Shown piece after piece: positions 42,953 to 50,653 of a DNA stretch of 64,000 nt. Every line of letters starts with the position of its first letter. Position 1 is the stretch's first letter. Source of the stretch: Dactylosporangium siamense. GTDB lineage: Bacteria > Actinomycetota > Actinomycetes > Mycobacteriales > Micromonosporaceae. A model generated the notes under the pieces. It had not been told where the DNA came from. It did no database searches and worked only from the letters and a program-made list of their open reading frames with translations. Position numbers and translations under genes: made by a program. The stretch covers positions 62,001-126,000 of the forward strand of contig NZ_BONQ01000110.1 in assembly GCF_016862795.1 (NCBI RefSeq), in the 5' to 3' direction.

Positions 42953-43754
42953 GACCCTCCTCGTCGGATCCGGCCTGACGAAACGCTACGGCGGGGTCAC
43001 CGCCCTGCAGGACGTGTCGTTCTCCCTCACCGCCGGTGAGGTGCTCGGCCTGGTCGGGCCCAACGGCGCCGGCAAGACCACGCTGGTCGACCTCATCTCC
43101 GGCGCACAGCCCGCCACCGAGGGCTCGCTCACGCTGCGCGGGCAGCGGCTCGCCGGTCCCGCGTCCCGGCGCGCCAAGGCCGGCCTGGCCCGCACCTTCC
43201 AGTACCCGCAGCTCGCCCTCGAGCTCACCGTCGCGGAGAACCTGCTGCTCGGCCGGGTCGCCCGCCGGCACGGCACCGTCTGGCAGATGATCGCCGGCGC
43301 GTTCCGCGGCGCGTTGCGCCCATACGACAAGGCGGACACGCTGGCGGTCGCGGCGATCGCCGAGGAGCTCGGCCTCGACCGCCTCGACCGGCCCGCCGGC
43401 GACCTGTCGCTGGGGGAGCAGCGCCTCGTCGAGGTCGGCCGCGCCCTCGGCCAGGACCCCCTGGTGCTGCTGCTCGACGAACCCTTCGCCGGCTCCGACG
43501 CGGCCGGTGTCACCGGCATCTCCGAGGTCGTGCGCACCGTGCAGCGGCGCGGGCACGCGGTGATCCTGGTGGACCACAACGTCGACCTGGTCGCCGGTCT
43601 CGTCGACCGGATCATGCTGCTGGACCGCGGGCAGTCGGTGTTCGACGGCTCGCCCCGCGAGTGCCTCGACAGCCCGCAGATGCAACAGGTGTATTTCGGC
43701 GTCACCGAAACGCCTGATGACGCTATTGAGGAGGTCGACCGTGTCGGCTCATGA
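42945..43754 (+). CDS. ABC transporter ATPase, LivG type
   Basis: A 269-residue ATPase: Walker A GPNGAGKTT (about residues 36-44), signature LSLGEQRLVEVGRAL, Walker B VLLLDEPFAG, H-loop VILVDHNVDLV. The first residues AETLLVGSGLTKRYGGVTAL fit the LivG family. GTG 42945 follows GGGAGGT. The 3' end overlaps the second ATPase gene by 14 bp. Confidence 0.92.
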   Translation: MAETLLVGSGLTKRYGGVTALQDVSFSLTAGEVLGLVGPNGAGKTTLVDLISGAQPATEGSLTLRGQRLAGPASRRAKAGLARTFQYPQLALELTVAENLLLGRVARRHGTVWQMIAGAFRGALRPYDKADTLAVAAIAEELGLDRLDRPAGDLSLGEQRLVEVGRALGQDPLVLLLDEPFAGSDAAGVTGISEVVRTVQRRGHAVILVDHNVDLVAGLVDRIMLLDRGQSVFDGSPRECLDSPQMQQVYFGVTETPDDAIEEVDRVGS

Positions 43755-44460
43755 GCTGCGCCTGGAAGGGATCACCGTCCGCTACGGGCACGCCAGCGCC
43801 GTGGCCGGCGTCGACATCGTGGCGCCCGGCGGCGTGATCACCGCCCTGGTCGGCCCGAACGGCGCCGGCAAGAGCAGCGCCCTGCTCGCCGCGTACGGCT
43901 CCGTCGCCGCGACCGGCCGGGTGTTCCTCGACGGCGAGGACGTCAGCAAGCTCAAACCGGCCGCCCGGGCCCGCGCCGGCATCGCCGTGGTGCCCCAGGG
44001 CCGGCAGCTGTTCCCCAAGCTGAACGTCGCCGACAACCTGCAGGTCATGGCGGAGCTGCTGCACCTGCCCCGCAGCGCGGCGCAGACCGCGATCGACCGG
44101 TTCCCGATCCTGCGGACCCGGATGAAGAGCCTGGTCGGCGTGCTGTCCGGCGGCGAGCAGCAGATGCTCGTCGTGTCCCGGGCGCTGATGGGCTCGCCGC
44201 GGGTGCTGCTGCTGGACGAGATGATGACCGGCCTGGCCCCGCTCGTGGTGCAGGAGCTGCTGCGCACCGTCACCCAGCTCGCCTCCGAGGGCGTCGCGGT
44301 CCTCATGGCGGAGCCCGCGCTGGGCGCGGTCCGCGGCGCCGTCGACCGTGGCTACGTCCTGGTCCGCGGCGAGGTCGTGGCGACCCGGGAGGACGGCGGC
44401 GCGGCGCTGGACGAGGAGTACCGCACCCGCATGGGCGTGCTCAAGACCGCCGCGCACTGA
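43741..44460 (+). CDS. ABC transporter ATPase, LivF type
   Basis: A 239-residue ATPase completing the importer. Walker A GPNGAGKSS, signature LSGGEQQMLVVSRAL, Walker B VLLLDEMMTGLAP. The Walker B Glu is followed by Met-Met instead of the usual Pro-Ser, a mild variation. Start GTG 43741 with GAGGAGG upstream, inside the end of the LivG-type gene. A small hairpin follows its stop. Confidence 0.92.
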   Translation: MSAHELRLEGITVRYGHASAVAGVDIVAPGGVITALVGPNGAGKSSALLAAYGSVAATGRVFLDGEDVSKLKPAARARAGIAVVPQGRQLFPKLNVADNLQVMAELLHLPRSAAQTAIDRFPILRTRMKSLVGVLSGGEQQMLVVSRALMGSPRVLLLDEMMTGLAPLVVQELLRTVTQLASEGVAVLMAEPALGAVRGAVDRGYVLVRGEVVATREDGGAALDEEYRTRMGVLKTAAH

Positions 44461-44475
44461 CCGCTGTACCGTTCA

Positions 44476-44498
44476 CCCCGTCCGATTGAGCGGCGGGG
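44476..44498 (+). terminator. Possible terminator of the importer operon
   Basis: CCCCGTC, nine-base loop, GGCGGGG (one G-T pair), 15 bp after the LivF-type stop. Stem is short and lacks T tract. Confidence 0.4.
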
Positions 44499-44507
44499 GA
44501 GCGGTCG

Positions 44508-44603
44508 ATGGGCGCGGTACCGCTGACCCTGTCGTTCGTCCGGATCATGGCGCACCGCGCGGCACGGGACGGGCACGGCCTGCTCTTCGGCCACGACGTC
44601 TGA
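44508..44603 (+). CDS. Possible 31-residue small ORF
   Basis: MGAVPLTLSFVRIMAHRAAR and 11 more residues, with a GGGGGAG motif 7-9 bases before the ATG. It fills the gap between the importer operon and the convergent TetR gene. It has no recognised similarity and could be chance. Confidence 0.22.
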   Translation: MGAVPLTLSFVRIMAHRAARDGHGLLFGHDV

Positions 44604-44615
44604 GTCCCGGGCCGG

Positions 44616-45242
44616 TCAGCGTTGGAGCATGAGCGGCATCACCGCGTGGACCTGGTCGACCAGGGTGGGCAGCGCCTCGGCGTGCCCGCCGACGTGTTCG
44701 AGCAGGGCCTGCTGGAACAGCCCGTCCAGCATGCCGTAGGCGACCGGCGGCGCGAGTGCCGCCGGTCGGCCGGCGAGCCCGGCATACCGGGTGACGACCT
44801 GCCAGATCATGGCCTCGAGGGTCTTGTCGATCGTGGTGACGGCGTCGCGGAGCTGCTCCTCGAACATGCTCTGGGTGCGCAGGTCATACCAGAGCCGGTG
44901 CATCGGCGCCTCGTCGCGGATCGTCTCGGCCAGCTTGTCCGCGAACGCGTCGACCAGGCCGTCCGCGGTCGTGGCGTCGGCGATGACGGCGTCATACCGG
45001 GTCACGCAGCGGGCCTTGTAGTAGCGCACGCTGTGGATCACCAGCTCCAGCTTGTCCTGGAAGTAGTAGTGCACGACCCCGTGGCTGAACGGTGAGTTGT
45101 TCGCGATCTCCCGCAGCGTGGTGCGCGCATAGCCGAGCTCGCCCAGGGTCTTGAGCGCCGACTCGGCGAGCTGGTCGCGGCGCGCGTCGAACTTGTCCAC
45201 GGCGCGCATGGCGCCTCGGCGCGCGGTCTGAGGGGGAGCCAC
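44616..45242 (-). CDS. TetR-family transcriptional regulator
   Basis: A 208-residue repressor. The helix-turn-helix lies at about residues 24-66 (ALKTLGELGYARTTLREIANNSPFSHGVVHYYF), and the C-terminal ligand domain follows, with a conserved YGMLDGLFQQALLEHV end. GTG 45242 has AGGA about 10 bases upstream; ATG 45209 is an internal alternative. Divergent from the SDR/ligase operon, with palindromic sites in the 143 bp between. Probably represses that operon and perhaps itself. The inducer may be a CoA ester or the imported acid. Confidence 0.9.
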   Translation of the reverse strand: MAPPQTARRGAMRAVDKFDARRDQLAESALKTLGELGYARTTLREIANNSPFSHGVVHYYFQDKLELVIHSVRYYKARCVTRYDAVIADATTADGLVDAFADKLAETIRDEAPMHRLWYDLRTQSMFEEQLRDAVTTIDKTLEAMIWQVVTRYAGLAGRPAALAPPVAYGMLDGLFQQALLEHVGGHAEALPTLVDQVHAVMPLMLQR

Positions 45243-45280
45243 AGGCGCATCCTAGGCGTTCGAAGGCGTTTCTGACCAGC

Positions 45281-45346
45281 TGTCCAAATTTCGTTGGACA
45301 CTCGTCAAGATTTTCCTTGACATGCGTCAAGACGCAGGACTGTGAT
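45281..45346. promoter_or_regulatory. Operators and promoter between TetR and SDR genes
   Basis: TGTCCAAATTTCGTTGGACA at 45281-45300 is an inverted repeat with 7-bp arms. Beside it stand alternating half-sites GTCAAG (45304-45309), CTTGAC (45316-45321) and GTCAAG (45326-45331). A plus-strand promoter TTGACA (45317-45322), 18 bp, TGTGAT (45341-45346) overlaps these half-sites, so a bound TetR protein would block it. Confidence 0.7.
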
Positions 45347-45385
45347 GGGGGTCTCAGCCCGCCGCACACCCCTGGGAGAGCACCC

Positions 45386-46180
45386 ATGACCCACCTCGAT
45401 CTCAACGGACGTAAGGCGCTGGTGACGGGCGCCGCCCAGGGCCTGGGCGAGGGCATGGCCCGGGCTCTCGCCGCCGCCGGCGCCACGGTCGTCGTCGCCG
45501 ACCTGCAGCACGACCTCGGCCCCAAGGTGGCCGAGTCGCTCGGCGAAGGGCACGGCTTCGTGCATCTGGACGTCACCGACGACGCCGGCTGGGAGACCGC
45601 CGTCGGCGAGGCCACCGACCTGCTCGGCGGCCTGGACATCCTGGTCAACAACGCCGGCATCGAGATCACCAGCCTGCTCGTCGACCTGGACGCCGCGGCC
45701 GCCCGCAAGCAGCTCGAGGTCAACCTGCTCGGCACCGCGCTCGGCATCAAGCACGCGTTCCGCACCATGCGCCCGGGCGGCCCGGCCGGCAACGGCGGCG
45801 TGGTCATCAACGTCGCCTCGGTCGCCGCGACCATCGCGTTCCCCGGCATCGGGGTGTACTCGGCGACCAAGTCCGGCGTCGACCGGCTCACCCGCGTCGC
45901 GGCGATGGAGTCCGGCAAGCTCGGCTACGGCGTGCGGGTCAACTGCGTCTACCCCGGCCTGGTCCCGACCGCGATGGGCGCCGGGCTGGCCAACGACGTC
46001 GCCCGGATCGGCCTGTTCGGCTCGCCGGAGGAGGCGGTCGGCGCGGTCATCGAGCTCACCCCGTCCGGCCGGCTCGGCGAGGTCGCCGACATGGCCTCCG
46101 CGGTGGTCTTCCTGGCCTCGGACTCGGCGAGCTTCATCAACGGCGTCGGCCTGCCGGTCGACGGCGGAATGGGGATGTGA
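45386..46180 (+). CDS. Short-chain dehydrogenase/reductase (classical SDR)
   Basis: A 264-residue NAD(P)-dependent oxidoreductase. Cofactor loop TGAAQGLG (about residues 14-21), NNAG, Ser in NVASVAA, and the catalytic YSATK (Tyr followed by Lys four residues on). The C-terminus FLASDSASFINGVGLPVDGG is typical. ATG 45386 with GGGAG upstream. First gene of an operon with a saccharopine dehydrogenase-like gene and an acyl-CoA synthetase; likely oxidises or reduces an alcohol/ketone of the catabolic substrate. Confidence 0.92.
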   Translation: MTHLDLNGRKALVTGAAQGLGEGMARALAAAGATVVVADLQHDLGPKVAESLGEGHGFVHLDVTDDAGWETAVGEATDLLGGLDILVNNAGIEITSLLVDLDAAAARKQLEVNLLGTALGIKHAFRTMRPGGPAGNGGVVINVASVAATIAFPGIGVYSATKSGVDRLTRVAAMESGKLGYGVRVNCVYPGLVPTAMGAGLANDVARIGLFGSPEEAVGAVIELTPSGRLGEVADMASAVVFLASDSASFINGVGLPVDGGMGM

Positions 46181-46182
46181 CC

Positions 46183-47310
46183 ATGACCGACAAGCCCGTC
46201 GTCGTCTACGGCGCGTCCGGCTACACCGGCCGGCTGATCTGCGAGTACCTGCGCGAGTACAACGTGCCGTTCATCGCCGCCGGCCGCAACGCCGGCAAGC
46301 TCAAGGCCGCGATGGAGGCGAACGTGGCCGGCATCGAGACCGCCGACTACGAGATCGTCGAGGTCGGGCACGAACCCGAGGCGCTGCGGGAGCTCTTCGC
46401 CGGCGCGGAGGTGGTGTGCAACACCGTCGGCCCGTTCGCCAAGCTCGGCCCCACGGTGGTCGAGGCGTGCCTGGCGAACGGCACCCACTACCTCGACACC
46501 ACCGGCGAGCAGGACTGGCTCATCACCTGCGACAAGCGGTACGGCGCCGACTTCGCCGCGGCCGGCCTGCTGCTGGCGCCCGGCCTCGCCCACATGTACA
46601 CCACCGGCGAGATCGCGGCGGAACTGTGCCTGGAACGGCCCGGCCTGGACACCCTCGACATCGCGGTGTTCTGGGGTGGCAGCCCGACGGTCGCCTCGAC
46701 CCTCACCATCCTCGTCAACGCCGCCCTCGCCGGCGCCCACTACCTCGAGCAGAACAAGTACGTCCCGTGGGATCCGGAGGCCGGCCTCTACCAGCTGGTC
46801 ATTCCCGGCCAGCACGAACTGGCCCTCGCGCTGCCCTGGGGCGGCACGTCGCACCCCGTCTGGTATCGCCGCGACCCGCGCGTCGCCAACGTCAAGGTGC
46901 TCGGGGGCGTGTTCAACCGGCCGCTGATGCTGGGCGTGCCGCAGATCGTGGCCGCCGCCGTCGAGGCGACGAAGGACCTGCCGCCGGACGAGCAGTACGC
47001 CGCGCTGACGGCCACCGCCGCGCAGGTGATGAACCAGATGCCGCCCCGGGAGAACCCGCGGATCAACAAGTCCCTCGATTCGGTGCACGCGTCGGGGCCG
47101 CTCGGCCGGGCCCACTGCGTGATCCACGGCAACTCCAACTACAAGCAGACCGGCCTGCTGCAGGCATACGCGGCGTACTCGCTGCTGCAGCGGCCGCCGA
47201 AGCGCACCGGCTTCGCGTCGGGCTGCCAGGCGTTCGGGCACCGCGACCTGCTCGGTGTGCTCAGCAGCTTCGGGCTGGTCCGCGAACCCGTCGTCACCGT
47301 CGGGAGCTGA
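46183..47310 (+). CDS. Saccharopine dehydrogenase-like NAD(P)-binding protein (DUF5938 type)
   Basis: A 375-residue protein. The Rossmann start VVYGASGYTGRLICEYL is followed by AGRNAGKLKAAM, CNTVGPFAKLGPTVVEACLA and HYLDTTGEQDW, the pattern of saccharopine dehydrogenase-like or trans-acting enoyl reductase proteins. The rest (SPTVASTLTILVNAALAG, NSNYKQTGLLQAYAA) has no known catalytic signature. In CoA-linked catabolic clusters such genes accompany ligases and SDRs. ATG 46183, or GTG 46177 in GTGA overlap with the SDR stop. Confidence 0.78.
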   Translation: MTDKPVVVYGASGYTGRLICEYLREYNVPFIAAGRNAGKLKAAMEANVAGIETADYEIVEVGHEPEALRELFAGAEVVCNTVGPFAKLGPTVVEACLANGTHYLDTTGEQDWLITCDKRYGADFAAAGLLLAPGLAHMYTTGEIAAELCLERPGLDTLDIAVFWGGSPTVASTLTILVNAALAGAHYLEQNKYVPWDPEAGLYQLVIPGQHELALALPWGGTSHPVWYRRDPRVANVKVLGGVFNRPLMLGVPQIVAAAVEATKDLPPDEQYAALTATAAQVMNQMPPRENPRINKSLDSVHASGPLGRAHCVIHGNSNYKQTGLLQAYAAYSLLQRPPKRTGFASGCQAFGHRDLLGVLSSFGLVREPVVTVGS

Positions 47311-47313
47311 GCC

Positions 47314-48840
47314 GTGCGGCTGGTCGACTACCTGGACAAGGGCGCGTCGCTGGATGCCGGCGCGCCCTGCCTGACCACCGACGGGCAGCAGCGCACCTAC
47401 GCCGAGGTCCAGCACCTGAGCCGGCTCGTCTCGGCGGCGCTGGCCGCCCGCGGCGTCCGGCCCGGCGACCGGGTCGCGATCCTGTCCGCCAACGACCCGA
47501 CGGCGTTCACCTGCGTGTTCGGCATCAGCCGGGCCGGCGCCGTGTGGTGCCCGATCAACCCGCGCAACGAGGCGGCCGAGAACCGCGAACTGCTCGACCT
47601 GGCCGGCTGCGTCGCGGTGCTCTTCCAGGAGCAGTTCGCGCCGCTCATCAAGCAGATCCACGCCGACCTGCCGGGCCTCACCACGCTGGTCTGCCTGGAC
47701 GGTCCTGCCGACGGCGCGCTCGGCTGGGACGACTTCCTCGCTCTCGGCGTGGCGCCCGTCGACGAACCGGCCCTCGACGACCTCGCGATGATCGTCGGCA
47801 CCGGCGGGACCACCGGCCGGCCCAAGGGCGTCGAGCTGACCGGGACGAACCTCGAGACGATGACGGCCATCACGCTGATGAGCTACCCGTTCGAGGGCCG
47901 GCCGGTGTATCTCGCGCTCGCGCCGCTCACCCACGCCGCCGGCGTGCTGTGCTTCCCGGTCCTCGCGCTCGGCGGCGAGATCGTCGTGATGCGCGGCCCC
48001 GGGATCGGCGTGTTCCTGGACCTGGTGCAGACCCACCGGGTCACGCACACCTTCCTGCCGCCCACGCTGATCTACATGGTGCTCGCACACGAGTGCCTCG
48101 ACGACACGGACCTGTCATCGCTGCAGTGCTTCTGGTACGGCGCCGCACCGATCTCACCGACCCGCCTCGAAGAGGCGCTCCGGCGGATCGGTCCGGTCAT
48201 GGCGCAGCTGTTCGGCCAGACCGAGGCGCCGATGATGATCTCGACCATGGCGCCGCGCGACCACTTCCGCCCCGACGGCACGATCGCCACCGAGCGGCTC
48301 GCCTCGGCCGGCCGGCCCACGCCGCTGGTCACGGTGGCGATCATGAGCGCGGAGGGCGCGCTGCTGGACCGCCGCGAAACCGGCGAGATCGTCGTGCGCG
48401 GCTCGCTGGTCATGCGCGGCTACCACCACGACCCAGCGGCGACCGCGGCGGCGACGGTCGCCGGCTGGCACCGCACCGGCGACATCGGCTACCTCGACGA
48501 GGACAACTACCTGTTCATCGTCGACCGCGCCAAGGACATGGTGATCACCGGCGGCTTCAACGTCTACTCCACCGAGGTCGAGCAGGCGATCATGCGACAC
48601 CCCGCCGTGCAGGACTGCGCCGTCATCGGGTTGCCCGACGACAAGTGGGGCGAGCGGGTCACCGCCGTGGTCCAGCTGCGCGCCGGCCACACCGCCGATC
48701 CGGCGGAGCTCGGCTCGTTCGTCCGCGCGCAGCTCGGCGGGGTGAAGACGCCCAAGCAGATCGAGATCTGGCCGGACCTGCCCCGGTCCAAGGTCGGCAA
48801 GGTCCTGAAACGCGACATCAAGGCGACCCTGGCACCCTAG
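47314..48840 (+). CDS. Acyl-CoA synthetase (AMP-dependent ligase)
   Basis: A 508-residue adenylate-forming ligase. P-loop VGTGGTTGRPKGVELT, A5 motif YGAAPISP...FGQTEAPM, A7 TGDIGYLDEDNYLFIVDRAKD, A8 GGFNVYSTEVEQ, and catalytic Lys in RSKVGKVLKRDIK. It would convert a carboxylic acid to its CoA ester, probably the acid brought in by the Liv-type importer. GTG 47314, 3 bp after the previous stop. The TAG stop forms the outer end of a 167-bp inverted-repeat element. Confidence 0.92.
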   Translation: MRLVDYLDKGASLDAGAPCLTTDGQQRTYAEVQHLSRLVSAALAARGVRPGDRVAILSANDPTAFTCVFGISRAGAVWCPINPRNEAAENRELLDLAGCVAVLFQEQFAPLIKQIHADLPGLTTLVCLDGPADGALGWDDFLALGVAPVDEPALDDLAMIVGTGGTTGRPKGVELTGTNLETMTAITLMSYPFEGRPVYLALAPLTHAAGVLCFPVLALGGEIVVMRGPGIGVFLDLVQTHRVTHTFLPPTLIYMVLAHECLDDTDLSSLQCFWYGAAPISPTRLEEALRRIGPVMAQLFGQTEAPMMISTMAPRDHFRPDGTIATERLASAGRPTPLVTVAIMSAEGALLDRRETGEIVVRGSLVMRGYHHDPAATAAATVAGWHRTGDIGYLDEDNYLFIVDRAKDMVITGGFNVYSTEVEQAIMRHPAVQDCAVIGLPDDKWGERVTAVVQLRAGHTADPAELGSFVRAQLGGVKTPKQIEIWPDLPRSKVGKVLKRDIKATLAP

Positions 48841-49004
48841 GGACTGTATCGAAGTGGATGGCCGGGCTGCGGCGGACTCAGGCGTCGCCTGGAACCACGC
48901 CGGTCACACCTGGATACAACCCCGGTATCCAGGCGCGCCCGGCGCGGCCCCAGCCGACGCCTGAGCCTCGCCTCGCTCCGACCCCCACTTCGATACAGCC
49001 CCTA
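48838..49004. repeat. 167-bp nested inverted-repeat element
   Basis: Terminal arms 48838-48857 and 48985-49004 pair at 19 of 20 positions (TAGGGACTGTATCGAAGTGG on the left). Inside, CTCAGGCGTCG (48877-48887) pairs with CGACGCCTGAG (48955-48965), and CCTGGATAC (48909-48917) pairs with GTATCCAGG (48925-48933). Both flanking convergent genes use the element ends as their stop codons. It may act as a bidirectional terminator or be a small non-autonomous mobile element. Confidence 0.85.
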
Positions 49005-49745
49005 AGCGGCATAACCGCCGTCGACGTCGAGCTTCTGGCCGGTGATGAACCGGGCCCGGTCGCTGGCGAGGAAGCACACCGCCTCGGCGACGTCGGCGGC
49101 CGTGCCGAACATCCGCAGCGGGATGTTCGCGCGGGTCGCCTCGAGGGCCCGCTCGTCGAGGTCGCCGTCGGCCATCAACCGGACGGCCATGCCGTCGGTG
49201 AGCATGCCCGGCCCGACGCAGTTCGCCCGCACCCCGTAGCGGCCCTCCTCGGCGGCGATACCACGTACCAACGCCTCCACCGCAGCCTTCGGGGCCGCGG
49301 ACAGCCCGTCGCGCACCGGGAAGCGGCGGGTGGCGGCGGTGGTGACCGCGACCAGGCTGCCCCGCGACTCGCGCAACCGGGGCAGCGCCGCCGCGAGGAT
49401 GTTGAAGAACCCGGCCACGTCGTCGGTCAGCTGCGCGGCGAACCGCTCCGGGCTCACCCGGCTCAGGTGCAGCATCGGGACGTGCGGGCCGGCGGCGTGC
49501 ACGAGCGTGTGCACGACCGGTGCCGCGTCGATCAGCGCCGCGCACGACGCCGGATCGCCGAGCTCGACCCGGTGCGCGGTCGCGTCCGGAAGCGAAGCCG
49601 CCAGTGCCGTGGCGGCCTCGGCGTTGCCACGGTACGCGAGCAGCACGCGGCTGCCCCGGGCGGCGAGCAGGCGGGCGACGGCGGTGCCGATGCCGCCCGA
49701 GGCGCCGGTGACGACCGCGACGCCCTTGCGGAACCTGAAGTCCAT
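49002..49745 (-). CDS. SDR-fold protein lacking the catalytic tyrosine
   Basis: A 247-residue SDR. Cofactor loop TGASGGIG (about residues 14-21) is normal, and the C-terminus FLASDRARFITGQKLDVDGG is typical. At the active site the usual YxxxK reads SAAPK (in GLSAAPKAAVEAL), so Tyr is replaced by Ser, and NAG is HAAG. Either it is a special subfamily or it is not a normal dehydrogenase. ATG 49745 with TAACGT six bases ahead, so probably leaderless. Divergent from the LLM gene, sharing one operator. Confidence 0.85.
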   Translation of the reverse strand: MDFRFRKGVAVVTGASGGIGTAVARLLAARGSRVLLAYRGNAEAATALAASLPDATAHRVELGDPASCAALIDAAPVVHTLVHAAGPHVPMLHLSRVSPERFAAQLTDDVAGFFNILAAALPRLRESRGSLVAVTTAATRRFPVRDGLSAAPKAAVEALVRGIAAEEGRYGVRANCVGPGMLTDGMAVRLMADGDLDERALEATRANIPLRMFGTAADVAEAVCFLASDRARFITGQKLDVDGGYAA

Positions 49746-49751
49746 GCGCTT

Positions 49752-49779
49752 ACGTTACCAAGCAAGCGTTTGGTAGAGT
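49752..49779. promoter_or_regulatory. Divergent leaderless promoters with one operator
   Basis: Operator TACCAAGCAAGCGTTTGGTA at 49756-49775, arms TACCAA/TTGGTA. Plus strand: TAGAGT 49774-49779, 7 bases, GTG 49787. Minus strand: TAACGT 49757-49752, 6 bases, ATG 49745. The operator touches both -10 boxes. It matches the reverse complement of the site near 39791-39810 in 15 of 20 positions. Confidence 0.75.
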
Positions 49780-49786
49780 AGCTGTC

Positions 49787-50653
49787 GTGGAGCTGAAACT
49801 CGGGGTCATGCCCGTCCTCGGCGGCACCGGCGCCGCCGATCCCGCCACCACCGCCCGCTTCGTCCGGCTGCTCGAAGACCTCGGCTGCGAGTCCGTCTGG
49901 GCCGTCGAACACGTCGTGGTCCCCGACGACTACACCTCGGTCTACCCGTACGACCCGGGCGGCCGGATGAGCCTCGGCGCCGGTGACGACGTCCCCGACC
50001 CGCTGCACTGGCTCACGTTCGCCGCCGCCTGCACCACGACGCTGCGCCTCGGCACCGCCATGCTCATCCTGCCCGAGCACCACCCCGTCGACCTTGCGAA
50101 ACGGCTCGCGACCGTGGACGTGCTCAGCGGCGGGCGGCTCCTGGCCGGGATCGGCGTCGGCTGGCTGCGCGAGGAGTACGACGCAGTCGGCGTGCCGTTC
50201 GAGGAGCGCGGCGCCCGCGCCGACGAGCACCTCGCCGCCATGCACGCCCTGTGGACCCAGGCGCCCGCCGCCTACACCGGCCGGTTCGTCTCGTTCCGGG
50301 ACGTGCACAGCCGCCCCCGGCCCACCCGGCCCGGCGGCGTGCCGATCGTCGTCGGTGGGCACTCCATGGCCGCGGTCCGCCGCGCCGCCCGCTTCGGCAG
50401 CGGCTGGTACCCCCTCGGCGTCACCGGCGACCGGTTCGCCGTTTTGCTGGGGGCTTTGCGCGCCGAGTGCGCCGCCGCCGGTCGCAGCATCGACGACATC
50501 GAGATCACCATGCGGGCCCCGGGCAACGTCGGCGACCTCGAGACACTGCGCTCCCTGGGCGTCGCCCGGGTCGTCATCCGCGCCGACCCGAACGATCCGG
50601 TGGGTGTGCGCGACAAGGTCCGCCGGTATCAGCGAGAGGTCCTGCGAGTATGA
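49787..50653 (+). CDS. Luciferase-like F420-dependent oxidoreductase (TIGR03619 type)
   Basis: A 288-residue LLM protein. Landmarks: LEDLGCESVWAVEHVVVPD, TTLRLGTAMLILPEHHPVDLAK, LSGGRLLAGIGVGWLREEYDAVG, and GVPIVVGGHSMAAVRRAARFG. This pattern is that of the probable F420-dependent TIGR03619 group, often in lipid or steroid catabolic clusters of actinobacteria. GTG 49787 is 7 bases from a -10 box (leaderless). Starts an operon continuing with SDR and two acyl-CoA dehydrogenase genes, all overlapping. Confidence 0.9.
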   Translation: MELKLGVMPVLGGTGAADPATTARFVRLLEDLGCESVWAVEHVVVPDDYTSVYPYDPGGRMSLGAGDDVPDPLHWLTFAAACTTTLRLGTAMLILPEHHPVDLAKRLATVDVLSGGRLLAGIGVGWLREEYDAVGVPFEERGARADEHLAAMHALWTQAPAAYTGRFVSFRDVHSRPRPTRPGGVPIVVGGHSMAAVRRAARFGSGWYPLGVTGDRFAVLLGALRAECAAAGRSIDDIEITMRAPGNVGDLETLRSLGVARVVIRADPNDPVGVRDKVRRYQREVLRV

